A DNA stretch of 64,000 nucleotides from Chitinophagales bacterium (GCA_016786765.1 JAEUUZ010000007.1:34030-98029); one strand, 5' to 3'; shown: positions 1 to 9,418, numbered from the stretch's first letter. Translations and numbers: made by a program. Notes: generated from the sequence alone by a model not told the origin.

Positions 1-2141
1 GAGGAAGTTTAGCCAGTAATAGATGGTGGACCACATCTGATACCATACGATCTTGGGAAAAGACCAAACAAGTGATGTGGATGAGTAGAGATGCAGGAAT
101 CACAAATGGAGTAGATTTCTTTTTTACTTTGGTAATAAAAAAAGGAACGGATAGTGTATCTTTGAAGATAAAGCTAAACGGCAATGCTATAGGAAGTGAT
201 ATGTGGATTAGCTCTTCCATTCCCGGATTGACTAATCCATGGTATTTTGACAATGCTTTTCACGAAAATACATTTTCAATGGGAGGAAAGTCTTATACTT
301 TAAAATTTGAGTCTTATTTCACCGGAGGTTATGATGATATTCGTTACGTGCTCCACGAGAATAATCCTTATCTTATTGATACTGTTTTTACCAATAAGGC
401 CACCAATTTTAGTTTATTGGCTTATAACATATATATGCTTACGCCTCCTATAGCTACTACAGACCAAGCTATTCGGGGTTCAGAATTAGCAAATTATGTT
501 CATGGGTACGATGCTATTATTTTGAGCGAGGCATTTTACAATTCAGTTCGTGATAATAATTTGATTCCGGGCTTAAGTGTTGAGTATCCTTATCATACAA
601 GTGTTGTTGATCAAGCGGGAGCCGCTGAAGATGGAGGGGTGATGGTGTTCAGTAAATATCCTATTGAAAAAGAGGCTCAAATGAATTATGCTGATTGTGA
701 TGGTACTGATTGCTTATCGGCAAAGGGAGTAATGTATGCAAAAATCAATAAGAATGGGAGAAAGTATCATGTTTTTGCAACGCATACTCAGGCTTGGAAC
801 GATGCAGTAGATGTTGATGTACGAGTAAAACAATTTAATCAGTTACGTACATTCTTGACTGCACAAAATATTGCAAGATCCGAAGCTGTATTGGTTGGTG
901 GCGATTTGAACGTAGATAAGATTGTCAATAACTTGAATGAATACTATAGAATGTTTGACTCTTTAAAAGCTATTGAGCCGAATTATAGTGGTGCTCTTTA
1001 TTCATATGATGTGGCAAAAAATAATTACGCATCTTCAGGACAAGAATTTTTAGATTATGTTTTACCTATCAAAAATTATTTCGTGCCGTTTACAACAGAT
1101 AATGAAGTAAGAGTTATTCGCAGCAAAACAGATGATTTGTTTTACAAAAATGATTTGTCGGATCATTTTGCTTTGCATGGTAAAATGGAGTATCCGTATA
1201 TTATCACTGAGCCAATGGCCCAAAATGTTTGCGAAGGAATGCCACTAATATTAGTTACTCAACCTTCACACCCCATGTACTATACATGGTTAAAAAATTA
1301 TAGCGATTCTAGTATAACTGTAAATAATGATACACTATATAAGGCAAATACATTGTTAAGCGATTCTGGAAAATACAGTTGCAATATGCAGTATGCAAAC
1401 GGAGGTTCACTATTTTCTGACACTGTGGTAATTTACGTTACGAAAAGACCGAAGTTACTCGTGTCGAATCCTGCTCCGGTTTGTTTTCCTCAAACTATTG
1501 ACTTATCTGCGACTTTTTCAGATACTGCCAATACCACCGGAGCTGTAACCTATTGGAAAGATTCGATGTGTACAATTCCTTCGAGTAGTATAGTTAGTCA
1601 AAGTGGTACTTATTACATCAAAAAAACAACGACAATCAATAGTTGCGTATCGGCTAATAAAATTACGACAACTATATTTCCGGCTGTTACTTCGCCAGAT
1701 ATAACACAAATAGGCAATGTATTAGCATCTAATCTTGGTTCAGGTAATCAATGGTATAGTGTAAGTGACGGATTAATTGTAGGGGCTACAGACAGCACTT
1801 TCACGCCAATCTCGAATGGTAGTTTTTATGTTGTTTATCACCATTCGAATTGTGGTGATTTTTACTCCGACACTATAAATTTTATGTTTAACGGGCTTAC
1901 AGAAATGGCTAATGATATAACTACATCTATTTATCCCAACCCTGCAGTTAGCAAAATTACAGTTACATCTGCAATACATTGGTTGAAATTGGAAGTTGAA
2001 GATGTGAGTGGGCGGGTGGTATATGAAAGCGATTTTTCTGACAATATGAATGTTAGCACTGAAACTTGGGCTAAGGGGCTTTATGTTGTTAAACTATATA
2101 AAGATGACCAGTTTCTAAGACGAAAATTGATTGTGCAATAG
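1..2141 (+). CDS. Secreted endonuclease/exonuclease/phosphatase-fold protein (sphingomyelinase C-like) with T9SS sorting domain, 5' partial
   Basis: The frame is open from the left edge (first full codon at 3), so the N-terminus and signal peptide lie outside the window; a GTG at 72 is only an internal candidate start. Counting from there, residues about 110-375 carry the EEP phosphohydrolase pattern: a LLAYNIYM-type start, the strand FATHTQAW, the metal and catalytic GGDLNVD, and the terminal SDHFALHG. Neutral sphingomyelinases and phospholipases C use this arrangement. An Ig-like/PKD-like stretch follows, then a type A T9SS sorting domain (YPNPAVSKI near residue 617, ending KLIVQ). The protein is probably exported to the surface or medium to cleave a phosphodiester such as sphingomyelin or a nucleic acid. 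The fold is fairly sure; the substrate is inference. Confidence 0.85.
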   Translation, partial: GSLASNRWWTTSDTIRSWEKTKQVMWMSRDAGITNGVDFFFTLVIKKGTDSVSLKIKLNGNAIGSDMWISSSIPGLTNPWYFDNAFHENTFSMGGKSYTLKFESYFTGGYDDIRYVLHENNPYLIDTVFTNKATNFSLLAYNIYMLTPPIATTDQAIRGSELANYVHGYDAIILSEAFYNSVRDNNLIPGLSVEYPYHTSVVDQAGAAEDGGVMVFSKYPIEKEAQMNYADCDGTDCLSAKGVMYAKINKNGRKYHVFATHTQAWNDAVDVDVRVKQFNQLRTFLTAQNIARSEAVLVGGDLNVDKIVNNLNEYYRMFDSLKAIEPNYSGALYSYDVAKNNYASSGQEFLDYVLPIKNYFVPFTTDNEVRVIRSKTDDLFYKNDLSDHFALHGKMEYPYIITEPMAQNVCEGMPLILVTQPSHPMYYTWLKNYSDSSITVNNDTLYKANTLLSDSGKYSCNMQYANGGSLFSDTVVIYVTKRPKLLVSNPAPVCFPQTIDLSATFSDTANTTGAVTYWKDSMCTIPSSSIVSQSGTYYIKKTTTINSCVSANKITTTIFPAVTSPDITQIGNVLASNLGSGNQWYSVSDGLIVGATDSTFTPISNGSFYVVYHHSNCGDFYSDTINFMFNGLTEMANDITTSIYPNPAVSKITVTSAIHWLKLEVEDVSGRVVYESDFSDNMNVSTETWAKGLYVVKLYKDDQFLRRKLIVQ

Positions 2142-2173
2142 CCATTTTTGTTGACATAATTTTGGCGAGAATT

Positions 2174-2950
2174 TTATTCAAATTCTACCACACATTTCAA
2201 TATTTCAGGATTTGCGATAATATCGAAAAATCCATATTCGATATTCATTGTTTTGCCATCTAAACTAAATGTTGCTTTTTCGTTGTTTACTTTCTTAATA
2301 CGCTTAGGAAATACATAAGTGGTTTTATATTTCAACATACTCGACATGGATTCCATCAATTCCTTATCTTTTTCCGATTGTTTCTTGTCTTTCTCTTCTG
2401 CTTTAAACTCTATGTTTCGAGAAAAGACGTTGTTTTTATAATCGAATTTAGAATTGAAGTAATTTACCACATTGTCGCGCTTCCCCACTTTATCTTTAAA
2501 AGTACTCTTTCCTTTTTTTGCGTCTTCTAGCATCATGTGATAAAAGAAAATTTTGTTTCCGTCTACAATTTCACTGGGTTGTTTAAAATCTATACTGAAA
2601 CTTGTGGAAGATTTATCATCGCTTTCTTCGCTCACTTTTACCGTGTAGTTTTCAATCAGTTTTTCGTATTTTTCGAAGAGTTCTTTATTGCTTTTTACCA
2701 CACTTTTGGCAAAGTTCTCATCCACATAAGTTTGATATGTTTTTCCGGAGTAAGAAATGGCTTTGCCTTTTTCAATCGATTCTGTTTTTTCGGCTTTCGA
2801 AGTATCTAACCCTTTTAACATGCTCCCAGCATCAATATCGAACGAATACGTATAGTTACCTGAGCCATTTTCATTGAGTACCAGTTTTTCGTTGAACTGA
2901 CAAGAGCAAAAGAATAATCCGGTAAGGCTAAAAAGGATAAGTTTACGCAT
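2174..2950 (-). CDS. Putative lipoprotein of unknown function
   Basis: I start the gene at the ATG at 2950 because it gives a textbook lipoprotein signal (MRKLILFSLTGLFFCSC, with the lipobox at the Cys pair). The open frame extends 60 codons upstream but that part is unlike a leader. The mature 240 residues begin with an NEKLVLNENGSGNYTYSFD segment, a motif often seen at the start of Bacteroidota lipoproteins of unknown role, followed by a Lys/Glu-rich middle and a beta-rich end. It is probably anchored in the outer membrane. It is divergent from the SCP2 gene at 3166. No catalytic motif was recognised. Confidence 0.75.
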   Translation of the reverse strand: MRKLILFSLTGLFFCSCQFNEKLVLNENGSGNYTYSFDIDAGSMLKGLDTSKAEKTESIEKGKAISYSGKTYQTYVDENFAKSVVKSNKELFEKYEKLIENYTVKVSEESDDKSSTSFSIDFKQPSEIVDGNKIFFYHMMLEDAKKGKSTFKDKVGKRDNVVNYFNSKFDYKNNVFSRNIEFKAEEKDKKQSEKDKELMESMSSMLKYKTTYVFPKRIKKVNNEKATFSLDGKTMNIEYGFFDIIANPEILKCVVEFE

Positions 2951-3165
2951 ATATGTTTTTTGGGTAAAGCTAGGAAAAGAACTTGTTTGGCCAATACGAT
3001 AGTTTATATGCAGCTCTAAATTTGGAAGATCTCTTTTACTATGCAAATCCTGCTGCTTCAATAATATTTTTGAATTCGCTATAATTACTAAACATTTTTT
3101 TATTATTGCTATACAGAACGGGTATTTCACGTTTCAAATTAACTAAAAACAATAAAAACAAAACA

Positions 3166-3465
3166 ATGGCATTCGAAACAATTTTATCAAAAGTTCAGGG
3201 TTTGGCGGCTACAGCACCTGCATTAGGCAAATCACTAAAATTTGATTTTGGTGGAAACGTAATTGTGATTGATGGGAAAGGCGATACAAATGTTGTTTCT
3301 ACTGACGACAAAGAAGTAGACTGTGCTATCAGCGTGTCTATGGACGATTTGCAAGGCTTAATGAGTGGTTCTGTGAACCCGATGATGGCCTTTATGAGTG
3401 GCAAAATTAAAGTAAAAGGCGACATGGGTGTAGCTATGAAACTTCAGACGTTGTTCAAAGGATAA
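3166..3465 (+). CDS. SCP2 sterol-binding domain protein
   Basis: This 99-residue protein is a bare SCP2 (sterol carrier protein 2) domain. It shows the beta-strand pattern KFDFGGNVIVIDGKGDTNVV, then the acidic turn and the VSMDDLQGLMSGSVNPMMAF helix followed by GKIKVKGDMGVAMKLQTLF, which is the family's C-terminal signature. SCP2 domains bind hydrophobic ligands such as fatty acyl chains in the cytoplasm. ATG 3166 is chosen because homologous domains start about here and the preceding 20 codons are Lys/Asn-rich filler. It stands alone and is followed by a strong hairpin terminator. The ligand is unknown. Confidence 0.85.
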   Translation: MAFETILSKVQGLAATAPALGKSLKFDFGGNVIVIDGKGDTNVVSTDDKEVDCAISVSMDDLQGLMSGSVNPMMAFMSGKIKVKGDMGVAMKLQTLFKG

Positions 3466-3494
3466 TTTCAGCATCGAACATTGTTCGGTCTTAC

Positions 3495-3531
3495 AATAGC
3501 TTCTTCGCAGTGTGTGAAGAAGCTATTTGAT
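3495..3531. terminator. Bidirectional hairpin terminator between SCP2 and TonB receptor genes
   Basis: A 12-bp perfect stem (3495-3506 with 3516-3527) has a 9-base loop and a T-rich tail. It lies between two convergent genes, so it can end transcripts from both sides. Confidence 0.8.
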
Positions 3532-3532
3532 T

Positions 3533-5899
3533 TTAGAACTCTACCTTAAAGAAAAGTATAGGTATAATACCAATGTTCTTTTTGTATTCCACAGCTTGTG
3601 TTTTCGGGTTGTAAATACGTGCTGCTACATTCAAGCGGTTAATTACATTCTGGATTTCAACTCCCACTTGCCAATTCCATTTTTTTTGATTTTTGCGATA
3701 GCCTAAACCTAAATCAACACGCACATAATCGGGTAGTTTTTCCGAGAATGGATGGGTTTGGTCAAATACTGTATAGCCGGCTGCTTTACTCGCTGCCAGA
3801 TCTACAGTAGATTGCCGCAGACCGCCACGCCAAAGAATTTTTGCATTGGTAGTAATGCGATTGATTTTTTTCTTCCCAATCACAAATTCTTTTCCGCCCA
3901 GCAAATTGAAAACATAACGTGTGTTGTATGCCGTGTTGAACCAACGTCCATTATCGGTTCGGTATTTAGAGTCGAATACCGAAGCCGTGAATAGAAAATA
4001 ATAGTTTTGTGAAAACAGCTTTTCGAATGTAAGCTCTAAGCCATAGTTCATCCCACGACCTGTGTTTTTCAATGGAACGCTTACAAATCCATCGTTTTGG
4101 TTGATGGTCGATAAATAATCATTCGCCCCGTATCCTACAGGCACACTGAATAGGTATTGAAAATAGAGCTCGGCTTTCACGCGAAAGTTTTTCAAGAAGT
4201 TGATGTTATAACCCAATACGGAATGGAAGGAACGCGACATATCTAAATAATGATTTCTATTGCGTTCAAAAGGATTTGTGGTGCTTATAGCTGTTGTATA
4301 GGTGGAAATCGCATCTAGTCTATTATGCAAACCAACACCTAATGCCAACGTTTGATTTTCTTTGAAACGGTATTCAATACTGGCTCTTGGTTCGATGTAA
4401 AATTTTTTATTGATAAATGAGTAAGTGAAATGTAAGCCTGAAATAATATTCACTTGGTTATTCAAACGATGTTTCCATTGGTAAAAGCCTTGTAGTAAGT
4501 ATGTAGCGCCCTTCGATTGCACTTTTGTTTGCGGATCGCTGAAACCTGCTGCAGCTTCCTTATTCAGTAAATCATAGTTTAAGTAAGAAAAAATAATGCC
4601 CGTTCGAATCGTATTTTTTACATCAATCTTCCGGTTGAAAGTAGTAGCTGCTCTTGCTGTAATATAGGTGAAGGATTCAGTAACTAAATTTTGATTGGAA
4701 TAGTTGTTGTTCAAGGTGTCGAGGAAATATTTGTTCTGCGAAGCATTTAAAGAAACAACTGTGTATAGCGAACTTTTTTCGTCAAAATAAGTAGTGTTGG
4801 TGATGCCCACCATGCCCATGCGTTGTTTGAGTTCTTCCACTTGCTTGTCGGTAGTTTCCTTCCATTTGGTTGAATCACGTACAGCCTTATTCCCTAATGA
4901 ACTCATACCGCCTAAACCAAAGAGAGACAATACGCTTTTTCGACCTGAAGGTAAGTTAATATTGAACGCTAAATCTTGGTATTTGGGCGTCTGACTTTGT
5001 CCGAATGTTATCCCCAATTTCCCCAAAACATCCAACGTAGAGTAGCGATAGTTAATTAAAAACGATCCTTTGTATTTCTTTGAAAATGGTCCTTCCGCTG
5101 CGGCCTCCAATCCTAAAATGCCTACCTGTGCTGCAAATTCGTGTTTGTTGCTATTCCCTTTTCTGAAATGTAAGTCGAAAACACCGGAAAGTGCATTGCC
5201 AAACTCAGCAGGGAATGCCCCTGAATAGAAATCAGTGTTGCTGAGCATATTCGCACTGAGCATACTCACACCACCACCGGTTGCGCCTTCCGATGAGGCG
5301 AAGTGATTGGGATTCGGCATTTCCAAGCCTTCTAAACGCCACAACATACCGCGTGGTGAGTTTCCGCGAACAACAATCTGATTGCTTTCATCATTAGAAG
5401 ATACAACCCCTGCAAAACTTTGCGCCATACGTGCCGGATCGTTTAGTGTTGCGGCATAGCGCTTGGTTTCTTCTACTGAAAACGATTGCGAACTTACTGC
5501 TGCAAATTCGTTTCGAGCACGGTATTTCGAACGTTCGGATTTAATTACAACTTCCTTCATTTCGTTCACCTTTTCTTGAATGGAAACATTAATGATAGTT
5601 TGTTTTCCGGTGGTAAGGAGTACTTCGGAAACGGTTACTTCTTCAAAGCCAATCATGGTACATTTGATGTTCACCCGGCCCGGTTTCAAGTTTGAAAATT
5701 TAAAATCGCCACTGGCATCGGTACTTACTGCATCGGTAAAGGTTTTGTCGCTCACAATAACAGTTACACCCGGAAGTGGTACTTTTGAATCTTTATCGCT
5801 AACTTTGCCACTTAGCGTACAATTATAACTTTGTTGCGCAGAAAGGTTCAACGCTAAAAAGAGAAACACGAACAAAAACAAATGAATAGCTGTTTTCAT
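3533..5899 (-). CDS. TonB-dependent outer-membrane receptor with carboxypeptidase-regulatory-like N-terminal domain
   Basis: A 788-residue outer-membrane protein. A signal peptide ends near LSAQQ. Residues about 25-115 form the CarboxypepD-reg-like beta sandwich common in Bacteroidota receptors (GKVSDKDSKVPLPGVTVIV). A plug domain covers about 120-240, and a 22-strand barrel ends in the aromatic LFFKVEF. It imports an unidentified ligand by TonB energy. The sequence does not show a SusD partner next to it, so it is a solitary receptor rather than a Sus pair. The ATG at 5899 gives the signal peptide directly. The family call is firm; the substrate is unknown. Confidence 0.9.
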   Translation of the reverse strand: MKTAIHLFLFVFLFLALNLSAQQSYNCTLSGKVSDKDSKVPLPGVTVIVSDKTFTDAVSTDASGDFKFSNLKPGRVNIKCTMIGFEEVTVSEVLLTTGKQTIINVSIQEKVNEMKEVVIKSERSKYRARNEFAAVSSQSFSVEETKRYAATLNDPARMAQSFAGVVSSNDESNQIVVRGNSPRGMLWRLEGLEMPNPNHFASSEGATGGGVSMLSANMLSNTDFYSGAFPAEFGNALSGVFDLHFRKGNSNKHEFAAQVGILGLEAAAEGPFSKKYKGSFLINYRYSTLDVLGKLGITFGQSQTPKYQDLAFNINLPSGRKSVLSLFGLGGMSSLGNKAVRDSTKWKETTDKQVEELKQRMGMVGITNTTYFDEKSSLYTVVSLNASQNKYFLDTLNNNYSNQNLVTESFTYITARAATTFNRKIDVKNTIRTGIIFSYLNYDLLNKEAAAGFSDPQTKVQSKGATYLLQGFYQWKHRLNNQVNIISGLHFTYSFINKKFYIEPRASIEYRFKENQTLALGVGLHNRLDAISTYTTAISTTNPFERNRNHYLDMSRSFHSVLGYNINFLKNFRVKAELYFQYLFSVPVGYGANDYLSTINQNDGFVSVPLKNTGRGMNYGLELTFEKLFSQNYYFLFTASVFDSKYRTDNGRWFNTAYNTRYVFNLLGGKEFVIGKKKINRITTNAKILWRGGLRQSTVDLAASKAAGYTVFDQTHPFSEKLPDYVRVDLGLGYRKNQKKWNWQVGVEIQNVINRLNVAARIYNPKTQAVEYKKNIGIIPILFFKVEF

Positions 5900-5929
5900 A
5901 ATACAGTTCTAATATATTTTAAATCCGCG

Positions 5930-6439
5930 ATGGGTGTGAAAAAACATATCGTTTTTATGTTGATGATTTTCATCATTGCAGTGGCCGGTTGCAAAAAGAA
6001 ATGCGACCAGTGCCATAATGGAGGTTTGTGTGATGCCAAGAATGTATGCGAATGCAAGGGGCAATACGATGGGAAATTTTGTGATACGCTTTGCCCGATT
6101 GGCTTTGAAGGCGATACGTGTCAGATTCTTACCAAGTCAAAATTTATTGGTTCGTGGGATTGTACTACCAATGGTTCCGATGAAACCAGCATTACACATT
6201 TAATTCAAATTTCTGACGATCCTTATTTTGTATGGACGAAGTTTTCCAATGTTGCCGGACAAGCCTTTAGTTTGCGTGGAACTGTTTCTGCTAAAAACAG
6301 AATTGAATTTTACGAGCAAAATGCACAAGGCTCTTATACCGGAAAAGTAGATGGCTCGGCCGTGATTAATGGCGATGAAATGTCGATTAATATTCGTAAA
6401 AACGGAATAGATTATTTTACAAAAGCAAAACGATTGTGA
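5930..6439 (+). CDS. EGF-like-domain lipoprotein
   Basis: A signal peptide with lipobox (IIAVAGC) is followed by a Cys-rich segment, CDQCHNGGLCDAKNVCECKG, whose six-cysteine spacing matches an EGF-like module; a C-terminal beta-rich domain of about 110 residues follows. The start at 5930 is chosen over the in-frame upstream codon at 5882 because it places the hydrophobic core directly after MGVKKH. It is divergent from the TonB receptor and its stop overlaps the GTG start of the pseudouridine synthase, so the two may be co-transcribed. The role is unknown. Confidence 0.75.
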   Translation: MGVKKHIVFMLMIFIIAVAGCKKKCDQCHNGGLCDAKNVCECKGQYDGKFCDTLCPIGFEGDTCQILTKSKFIGSWDCTTNGSDETSITHLIQISDDPYFVWTKFSNVAGQAFSLRGTVSAKNRIEFYEQNAQGSYTGKVDGSAVINGDEMSINIRKNGIDYFTKAKRL

Positions 6440-7164
6440 TAGCAAAAGAGGTAAAGACTGCGGTGATATGGGAAGATGAACACATTCTGATTGCCAACAA
6501 ACCTTCCGGAATAGCGGTAATTCCTGAGCGTTTTGACACAGAGAAGAAAGATTTTAAGAGTGTATTGGAAAAGCAGTTAGGTATTGGGTTATTTACGGTG
6601 CACCGTATCGACCGTGATACCAGCGGCATTGTTTGTTTTGCGAAAACAGCTGAAGCCCATAAAGCCATGAACGATTTGTTCGAAAATCGTAAAGTGGAAA
6701 AGAAATATTTTGCGTTTATCAGCGGTCGTTTAGAGGGTAAAGTAGGGGAGATGGATTTCCCTATTGCGCATCACCCGGCTAAAAACGGGAAGATGATTAT
6801 TCACCCAAAAGGGAAAGAAGCTTTTACATCGTTTGAAGTCATTGATCAATTTAAACATGCTGCCTTTGTTCAAGTACAAATCAAAACCGGCAGAACGCAC
6901 CAAATTCGAGTACACTTTGCTGCAGCAGGACATCCATTGTTAGTTGATCCTTTGTATGGAAAAGGTGAAGGATTCATGCTTTCATCTATCAAGAAAAAAT
7001 ATAATCAGAACGATGATGAACGACCGGTGTTAGGTCGATTGTCTTTACACGCAGGGGCGCTGGGTTTTGAGCATCCGTTCACCGGAGAAGATGTTGCATT
7101 CGAAGCTGCACTGCCGAAGGATATGGAGGCTACATTAAGACTGTTTAGAAAATACGACCTATAA
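6436..7164 (+). CDS. RluA-family pseudouridine synthase
   Basis: This 242-residue protein carries the RluA catalytic motif HRIDRDTSG near residue 56, where the Asp attacks the target uridine. It also has the upstream LIANKPSGIAV strand and the downstream KTGRTHQIRVHF and DPLYG motifs. It isomerises uridine to pseudouridine in 23S rRNA or tRNA. The start is GTG, overlapping the preceding stop by four bases, and no better ATG lies upstream. There is no S4 domain at the N-terminus, so it resembles the RluA/RluC-short group; the exact target base cannot be told. Confidence 0.9.
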   Translation: MIAKEVKTAVIWEDEHILIANKPSGIAVIPERFDTEKKDFKSVLEKQLGIGLFTVHRIDRDTSGIVCFAKTAEAHKAMNDLFENRKVEKKYFAFISGRLEGKVGEMDFPIAHHPAKNGKMIIHPKGKEAFTSFEVIDQFKHAAFVQVQIKTGRTHQIRVHFAAAGHPLLVDPLYGKGEGFMLSSIKKKYNQNDDERPVLGRLSLHAGALGFEHPFTGEDVAFEAALPKDMEATLRLFRKYDL

Positions 7165-7217
7165 TAGTGTGTTGAATTAAGATTTATTCATTTCATTATT
7201 TTACCTACTTTTCGCCT

Positions 7218-7931
7218 ATGAATTCACCACATCACCACCATCACAACGAAGAGCATTTCGAGAGCTCTGATTTAATTAAAGACATCGTTATTGGTATGTC
7301 TGATGGATTAACTGTGCCCTTTGCATTAGCGGCTGGTTTGAGTGGAGCCGTAGATTCGAATTCGATTATTTTAACGGCCGGTATTGCCGAAATTGTAGCA
7401 GGTTCTATTGCTATGGGATTAGGTGGTTATTTAGCCGGTAGAACCGAAATCGAGCATTATGATTCGGAGTTGAAGCGCGAATATTATGAAGTAGATGTAT
7501 ACCCGGAAAAAGAGAAGCATGAAATCAAAGAGATTTTTGCCGACTATGGTTTCTCAGAAGCCACTCAAAATGTGATTGTGGATGAAATTAGCAAAGACAA
7601 AGAGAAGTGGGTTGATTTTATGATGAAATACGAATTAGGTCTAGATAAACCCGATGCCAACCGTGCGCGCAATAGTGCATTGACCATTGGATTGTCGTAC
7701 GTTGTAGGTGGTTTTATTCCTTTAACAGCTTATTTCTTTGCAACAACACCAATGCAAGGATTAATTGGCTCATCAGTGTTAACAATCATCTGTTTGTTGG
7801 TGTTTGGATATTTCAAAAGCAAGGTCACCGGGCAACCACCAATTTGGGGAGCTTTGAAAGTTACTATTATTGGTGTAGCTGCTGCTGCTGCTGCCTTTGG
7901 GGTGGCTAAATTAGTGGATGGGCATTTCTAA
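7218..7931 (+). CDS. VIT1/CCC1-family metal (Fe2+/Mn2+) transporter
   Basis: The 237-residue membrane protein has the family signature DIVIGMSDGLTVPFALAAGLSGA, a Gly-rich helix with AEIVAGSIAMGLGGYLAGRTE, a cytosolic Glu-rich helical pair (EKEKHEIKEIF, VIVDEISKDKEKW), and three C-terminal membrane helices. The known family moves iron or manganese out of the cytosol in exchange for protons. The N-terminus begins with five consecutive histidines, which could bind metal. Its stop overlaps that of the convergent aroQ gene by four bases. Confidence 0.9.
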   Translation: MNSPHHHHHNEEHFESSDLIKDIVIGMSDGLTVPFALAAGLSGAVDSNSIILTAGIAEIVAGSIAMGLGGYLAGRTEIEHYDSELKREYYEVDVYPEKEKHEIKEIFADYGFSEATQNVIVDEISKDKEKWVDFMMKYELGLDKPDANRARNSALTIGLSYVVGGFIPLTAYFFATTPMQGLIGSSVLTIICLLVFGYFKSKVTGQPPIWGALKVTIIGVAAAAAAFGVAKLVDGHF

Positions 7932-8350
7932 CTCAACAAGCTATCCAATCCCAACACATAACTATCTAACCCAAAACCGGCAATAATTCCTTTGCAAACG
8001 CCTGATATCATGGATTGGTGGCGGAATTCTTCACGCGCATAAATATTGGAAATGTGTATTTCAATTACCGGAGTTTTAATAGCTGCAATTGCATCGCGAA
8101 TCGCTACGGATGTATGTGTGTAGCCACCGGCATTCAATAAAATCCCATCATATTTAAACCCTACTTCTTGAATTTTATCAATCAGTTCCCCTTCCACATT
8201 TGATTGAAAATAACTTAGGTGCACATCATCGCTGTAAATATCTTTCATCTCTTCAAAAAACTCGGTAAACGACATATCTCCATAAATATCAGTTTCTCGT
8301 TTGCCGAGTAAATTCAAGTTAGGTCCGTTGATGATGATGATTTTTTTCAT
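7928..8350 (-). CDS. aroQ: Type II 3-dehydroquinate dehydratase
   Basis: At 140 residues this is the usual length for AroQ. It starts IIIINGPNLNLLGKRE, the family N-terminal signature, and shows the YF-SNVEGELI lid segment, the NAGGYTHTSVAIRDA catalytic region and EIHISNIYAREEFRHQS. It dehydrates 3-dehydroquinate in the shikimate pathway in the cytoplasm. The ATG at 8350 is preferred; the open frame runs 16 codons further up but AroQ proteins begin at this Met-Lys-Lys-Ile-Ile. Confidence 0.95.
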   Translation of the reverse strand: MKKIIIINGPNLNLLGKRETDIYGDMSFTEFFEEMKDIYSDDVHLSYFQSNVEGELIDKIQEVGFKYDGILLNAGGYTHTSVAIRDAIAAIKTPVIEIHISNIYAREEFRHQSMISGVCKGIIAGFGLDSYVLGLDSLLS

Positions 8351-8444
8351 GACAGCAATTGCATTATAGTGCAAATAAGCAAAATAATTTCGGCTCAATA
8401 GCTATGCTGTGGTACGAATGATTGTGAACAGAACAAAAAATGAT

Positions 8445-8474
8445 TTTGGCGCTTCGATAAAGTTTTTACATTTG
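8445..8474 (+). promoter_or_regulatory. Bacteroidota-type promoter of the SRP RNA gene
   Basis: TTTG at 8445-8448 and TACATTTG at 8467-8474 are 18 bases apart and match the known Bacteroidota -33/-7 consensus TTTG-N19-TAnnTTTG. The predicted start falls at about 8479, the first bases of the RNA. Confidence 0.75.
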
Positions 8475-8477
8475 CGC

Positions 8478-8575
8478 TGGGTAAGCCTTATACGACCAGC
8501 TCCCTCTTACTCCTCCAGGGTGGAAACACAGCAAAGGTACGAGGTTGTAGCGGTGCGATATGAGTAACTTACCCA
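8478..8575 (+). ncRNA. ffs: Signal recognition particle RNA (4.5S-type)
   Basis: The ends pair as TGGGTAAG (8478-8485) with CTTACCCA (8568-8575). An inner helix pairs TTACTC (8507-8512) with GAGTAA (8562-8567). The apical part has a GGAA tetraloop (8522-8525) and the ACAGCAAAGGTACGAGG side that forms the Ffh-binding internal loop. This agrees with the small bacterial SRP RNA that guides membrane proteins with Ffh and FtsY. A run of T follows at 8577-8583 and can serve as terminator. The ends are accurate to a few bases. Confidence 0.85.
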
Positions 8576-8698
8576 CTTTTTTTGTCTTCTTCACACCCTG
8601 TTGATTTTATTTTCCTTACATATCTTAATGTTTTATCACTTTTGAATGCCGAACAGCATACGTTGTGCTGCTTTGCATTTAACCCATAAAATTACGTT

Positions 8699-9355
8699 AT
8701 GAAATTTTTTATCGATACGGCCAACCTCAATGAAATTAAGGAAGCGGAAGCCTTAGGTATTTTAGATGGAGTGACTACCAATCCTTCGTTAATGGCTAAA
8801 GAAGGGATTAGTGGTGAGCAAAATATTATTAATCACTATGTGGCTATTTGCAATTTAGTGGATGGTCCGGTGAGTGCAGAAGTGATTTCGGTTGATTTTG
8901 AAGGCATGGTGAAAGAAGGCGAAAAGTTTGCTGCATTGCATAAAAACATTGTAGTGAAGGTACCAATGACTGTCGATGGTGTGAAAGCCATTAAGTATTT
9001 TTCATCGAAAGGCATTAAAACAAACTGCACGTTGGTGTTTTCAGCCGGACAAGCCATACTTGCTGCAAAGGCAGGAGCAACCATGGTTTCTCCATTTATA
9101 GGCCGTATTGACGATTCGAATTGGGACGGAGTTCAATTGATAGAGCAAATCGTACATATTTATAGAACCTATAATTTCAAAACGGAAGTATTAGCGGCAT
9201 CAATTCGTTCTGGCTTACATATTGTGAAATGTGCAGAAGCCGGAGCGGATATTGCAACTTGTCCGTTATCGTCTATTAAAAACCTATTCAAACACCCGTT
9301 AACCGACATTGGATTAGCGCAGTTTTTAGCGGATTACAAAAAAGTTAACGGCTAA
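8699..9355 (+). CDS. tal: Small transaldolase / fructose-6-phosphate aldolase-like
   Basis: This 218-residue TIM-barrel enzyme starts MKFFIDTANLNEIKEA and has GVTTNPSLMAKEG, VVKVPMT (with the Schiff-base Lys), NCTLVFSAGQA, and VSPFIGRIDD. These are the signatures of the short TalC/Fsa transaldolase group (about 215-220 residues). It transfers dihydroxyacetone units in the non-oxidative pentose phosphate pathway, or acts as F6P aldolase; motifs alone do not separate the two activities. It stands alone between the SRP RNA and tRNA-Val genes. Confidence 0.92.
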   Translation: MKFFIDTANLNEIKEAEALGILDGVTTNPSLMAKEGISGEQNIINHYVAICNLVDGPVSAEVISVDFEGMVKEGEKFAALHKNIVVKVPMTVDGVKAIKYFSSKGIKTNCTLVFSAGQAILAAKAGATMVSPFIGRIDDSNWDGVQLIEQIVHIYRTYNFKTEVLAASIRSGLHIVKCAEAGADIATCPLSSIKNLFKHPLTDIGLAQFLADYKKVNG

Positions 9356-9377
9356 ATCGAAAAAAAACGGAAGAATA

Positions 9378-9408
9378 TTTGTAAAATAAAAAACCAATTT
9401 TACATTTG
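9378..9408 (+). promoter_or_regulatory. Bacteroidota-type promoter of tRNA-Val
   Basis: TTTG (9378-9381) and TACATTTG (9401-9408) are separated by exactly 19 bases, a perfect match to the TTTG-N19-TAnnTTTG consensus. The tRNA begins 11 bases after it. Confidence 0.8.
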
Positions 9409-9418
9409 CACTCCGCAA

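Noticed and set aside
2537..2877. Plus-strand frames inside the lipoprotein gene
   Set aside because: Antisense shadows rich in Phe and Cys with no motif.
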